Assembly: GCA_045596905.1 (NCBI GenBank)
Contig: JAZODG010000003.1
Span: forward strand, 1-9,125
Direction of reading: 5' to 3'
DNA: 9,125 nt
Source: RGIG1681 sp045596905
GTDB taxonomy: Bacteria > Bacillota > Clostridia > Christensenellales > UBA1242
The notes beneath the pieces are model-generated. The model did not search any database and was not told the origin of the DNA. It saw nothing but the letters and a program-made list of their open reading frames with translations. Shown here piece after piece: positions 7,525 through 9,125 of this stretch. Numbering within the stretch: the stretch's first letter is position 1; each line of letters starts with the position of its first letter. Made by a program: the position numbers and the translations under genes.

Positions 7525-7879
7525 CACAAGACTCCTTAATATGTTCTTCGCAAATTTCAAAAAGTTCTTTAACGTGTTCATCAGCAAGTGAATAAAAAAC
7601 AATTTTCCCTTCTTTTCTTGATTTTATTATGTTCAATTTTTTCAAATAACTAAGTTGGTGCGAAATTGCAGATTTCGTCATGTTCAAAATCACAGCTATG
7701 TCACAAACACACATTTCATGCACGTCTAACAAATTAATAATTTTCAGTCTGGTTTCATCTGCAAACGCCTTATAAAAAACAACCATGTCAAGAAGTGTCC
7801 TTTTGTCTGAGACATTATTCTTTACACTCTCAACAATGTCTTTGTGTATAATTTCGCAATCGCATTCGATTTTTTTCAT
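7508..7879 (-). CDS. cadC: ArsR/SmtB-family metal-sensing repressor, CadC-like
   Basis: This 123-residue winged-helix protein should repress its own operon and release DNA when metal binds. The start at 7879 has AAGGAG just upstream. The helix-turn-helix covers about 57-85 (CVCDIAVILN, then TKSAISHQLSYLKKL), and the wing contains RKEGKIVFYSL (88-98). Two metal sites are visible. The alpha-3N site would use C6 and C8 plus C57-V-C59, as in CadC, where the N-terminal pair is C7/C11 and the second pair C58/C60. The alpha-5 site has D100, H102, H113 and E116, with the same spacing as D104, H106, H117 and E120 of SmtB. Extra cysteines are C110 and C118. The ATPase gene overlaps its 3' end, so the regulator and its target are co-transcribed. 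Zn, Cd or Pb response is likely; which site controls DNA binding is unknown. Confidence 0.93.
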   Translation of the reverse strand: MKKIECDCEIIHKDIVESVKNNVSDKRTLLDMVVFYKAFADETRLKIINLLDVHEMCVCDIAVILNMTKSAISHQLSYLKKLNIIKSRKEGKIVFYSLADEHVKELFEICEEHIKESCDENNA

Positions 7880-7897
7880 ATGCTCTCCTTTGTTTCA

Positions 7898-7915
7898 GTT
7901 GAATAGATATTCAAC
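7898..7915. promoter_or_regulatory. Operator 1 of the cad operon
   Basis: GTTGAATA-GA-TATTCAAC is a perfect 8-2-8 inverted repeat. It resembles the T-T-G-A-A-T/A-T-T-C-A-A sites bound by CadC/SmtB dimers. It lies from about the transcription start to +18, just downstream of the -10 box, where a bound repressor would block initiation or promoter clearance. Confidence 0.8.
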
Positions 7916-7922
7916 CATACAA

Positions 7923-7952
7923 AGTATAATTGAGCAGTCATTCAACTGTCAA
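7923..7952 (-). promoter_or_regulatory. Promoter of the cadC-cadA operon
   Basis: The minus strand has consensus TTGACA (7952-7947), an 18-bp spacer and TATACT (7928-7923). Transcription would start near 7916, about 37 nt before the cadC-like ATG. One operator-like repeat lies in the spacer and another just downstream, so metal-relieved repression is likely. Confidence 0.75.
7930..7945. promoter_or_regulatory. Operator 2 of the cad operon (imperfect)
   Basis: TTGAGCAGTCATTCAA matches the 16-bp core of operator 1 (TTGAATAGATATTCAA, 7899-7914) at 12 of 16 positions, including both TTGA/TCAA ends. It lies wholly in the -35/-10 spacer, and its centre is 31 bp from that of operator 1. Only its outer 4 bp on each side are symmetric, so it is probably a weaker site. 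Confidence 0.55.
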
Positions 7953-7986
7953 TTAAATTATATGCATTAATTTAAAATTTTGACAC

Positions 7987-8012
7987 AAAAAAACCTAATC
8001 AAAATGATTAGG
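7987..8012 (-). terminator. Intrinsic terminator of the mscS gene
   Basis: Nine nt past the stop, the minus strand has CCTAATC, loop ATTTT, GATTAGG and seven T residues. The 7-bp stem is perfect and can extend through flanking A/T pairs. It isolates the channel gene from the cad promoter, which starts 35 bp further on. Confidence 0.88.
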
Positions 8013-8021
8013 CTTTATTTT

Positions 8022-8990
8022 TTATTTATTTTCTTTCTTTTTTGCAGGTTTTTTTGCAGGTTTCTTTTTGTAGAACATTTTTGACAAATCAGCTGTTTCA
8101 AGGTCAAAAACTTCTTCTTGAACTCTCACCTTTTCAACTCTTTCAGGCAATGACTCTTTGTTGAATGGCATAACAACATTATCAGTTCTAGTTCTAACTT
8201 CAATTTGATTGTATGGAACAGAAATATTATTCTTTTTAAACTCATTATAAACTGTTTCAACAATATTGTAATAAACTCCCCAATAATCTTCACTATCACA
8301 CCAGCAATGAGCAAAGAAATCAAGTGAACTTGCCCCTAAATTTTTAAGTCTACAAAATGGTTCTGGGTCAAGATAAACTCTTCCATCACTCTTCATAACA
8401 TCAATCACAAGTTTCTTGACGGTTTCAACATCTGTTTCATAAGCAACTGAAAAAGTAAATTCAACTCTTCTTTTTGGGTTTGCACCAGCATTGATAACTG
8501 AACCATTAACTATTGCACTATTTGGGATAGTTACTTTTTTATTGTCAGCTGTGTGAAGAGTTGTGAACAAGAAGTTAATGTCAACAATGCTACCTTGTTC
8601 TGAACCAACAACAATCCAGTCACCTTTTTTGAACATGTGAGTGCTAACAATCACAATACCGTTTGCAAGGTTTGCAATGTTGTTTTGCAAAGCCATACCA
8701 ACAGCAAGAAGCAATGCACTAAGTGCAGTGATGATGCCTGTAATTTCGATTCCGATTGTGCTAAGCAAAATCAAAATGAACACCAAATACAAACACACCT
8801 TGATTGATGTCATCAAAAACTGTTGACCAATTTTTTCCATTTTTGTTTTACCAAGAATCCTTCTCATTATATTAAGAACAACTTTGATTAAAACAATACC
8901 AATAAAAAATATTGCAAAAAACTTAACGATTCCCCAAACATTGTTTGTAAAGAAATCTTTAATTGATTGCCAAATTTGATTCCAATCCAT
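8022..8990 (-). CDS. mscS: MscS-family small-conductance mechanosensitive ion channel
   Basis: This 322-residue membrane protein opens under membrane tension to release solutes during osmotic downshock. Probable membrane helices lie near 17-41, 61-80 and 84-115. The third holds the pore signature ALLLAVGMALQNNIANLANG (92-111), rich in small residues and corresponding to E. coli MscS TM3. It is followed by the beta domain (GDWIVVGSEQGSIVDINF, 123-140; T154-I-P-N157) and the mixed alpha/beta cytosolic cage ending near PYNQIEV (259-265). Length is slightly above the roughly 286 residues of E. coli MscS because of a C-terminal tail (about 270-322) ending in the Lys-rich PAKKPAKKK. The start has AAGGAG 6 nt upstream. 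It has its own promoter and terminator and is a single-gene unit, so its place beside the cad operon need not be functional. A C-W-C at 229-231 lies in the cytosolic domain. Confidence 0.93.
   Translation of the reverse strand: MDWNQIWQSIKDFFTNNVWGIVKFFAIFFIGIVLIKVVLNIMRRILGKTKMEKIGQQFLMTSIKVCLYLVFILILLSTIGIEITGIITALSALLLAVGMALQNNIANLANGIVIVSTHMFKKGDWIVVGSEQGSIVDINFLFTTLHTADNKKVTIPNSAIVNGSVINAGANPKRRVEFTFSVAYETDVETVKKLVIDVMKSDGRVYLDPEPFCRLKNLGASSLDFFAHCWCDSEDYWGVYYNIVETVYNEFKKNNISVPYNQIEVRTRTDNVVMPFNKESLPERVEKVRVQEEVFDLETADLSKMFYKKKPAKKPAKKKENK
8039..8062 (-). repeat. Two perfect 12-bp tandem copies in the mscS tail
   Basis: The plus-strand unit TTTTTGCAGGTT occurs at 8039-8050 and again at 8051-8062. 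Read on the minus strand it encodes the repeated PAKK units of the channel's C-terminus. The 12-bp period keeps the frame, so slippage would change tail length without breaking the gene. Confidence 0.75.
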
Positions 8991-9027
8991 AATTTTCTCC
9001 TTTGATTAAAATTTGTTTTCTGATAAA

Positions 9028-9056
9028 ATTTTATATCAAATTTTTTCATGTGTCAA
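9028..9056 (-). promoter_or_regulatory. Predicted promoter of mscS
   Basis: The minus strand has consensus TTGACA (9056-9051), a 17-bp spacer and TAAAAT (9033-9028). TATAAA at 9035-9030 is an alternative -10 with a 15-bp spacer. A leader of about 30 nt would precede the ATG at 8990. The remaining bases to the right edge (9057-9125) are A/T-rich and show no gene. Confidence 0.65.
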
Positions 9057-9125
9057 CAACAGACAAATAAAACTTTTTATTTATTTAAAATAATGTTTTA
9101 TTAATTAAGCTAATTTTCTTTTGTA

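Noticed and set aside
9021..9038. Near-palindrome TGATAAAATTTTATATCA over the mscS -10 region as an operator
   Set aside because: It is broken by a 2-nt offset and made of A/T tracts expected by chance here; no regulator gene is nearby for it.
9066..9102. 8-bp inverted repeat AATAAAAC/GTTTTATT near the right edge as a terminator
   Set aside because: The arms are almost all A/T, the loop is 21 nt and no U tract follows, so it is probably composition.
1..9125. Mobile element, CRISPR array, tRNA or rRNA
   Set aside because: No transposase or integrase, terminal repeats, regularly spaced repeats, cloverleaf or rRNA-like segments were seen on either strand.

Overview
The window is AT-rich DNA read entirely from the minus strand. 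It uses the standard genetic code (TGG for Trp), strong GGAG-type ribosome binding sites, TTGACA-like promoters, U-tract hairpin terminators and mostly TAA stops. This fits a low-GC Bacillota (clostridial or related gut lineage). The species cannot be named from the sequence. There are no RNA genes, insertion sequences, CRISPR arrays or plus-strand genes that I can support, and no gene-free stretch over 300 bases.

Read in the direction of transcription (right to left), there are three units. (1) 9056-7987: a promoter, an MscS-family mechanosensitive channel gene and a clear terminator. (2) 7952-5438: a metal-efflux operon. It has a promoter overlapped by two matching inverted repeats, a CadC/SmtB-type ArsR repressor, a P1B-2-like (Zn/Cd/Pb) P-type ATPase overlapping the repressor gene by 17 bases, and a terminator. 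(3) 5300 to the left edge: a surface-polysaccharide operon. It has a promoter very close to its first gene, a WbuB-like glycosyltransferase, the three enzymes that convert UDP-GlcNAc to UDP-N-acetyl-L-fucosamine (CapE, CapF, CapG types) and a partial O-antigen polymerase/ligase-like membrane protein that runs off the window.

The polysaccharide genes form a coherent pathway. CapE dehydrates and epimerises UDP-GlcNAc, CapF epimerises and reduces the product, and CapG inverts C2 to give UDP-L-FucNAc. The WbuB-like enzyme probably adds that sugar to a lipid-linked repeat unit, and the Wzy-like protein would polymerise or transfer the product. The first four genes are separated by at most 2 nt or overlap by 1 nt. 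The polymerase follows after a 64-nt gap holding a hairpin.

I found no clearly undescribed system. The most interesting points are the paired operator-like sites 31 bp apart in the cad promoter, the hairpin between capG and the polymerase gene, the almost leaderless polysaccharide promoter with a G-rich/palindromic block upstream, and the unannotated polymerase gene at the left edge.
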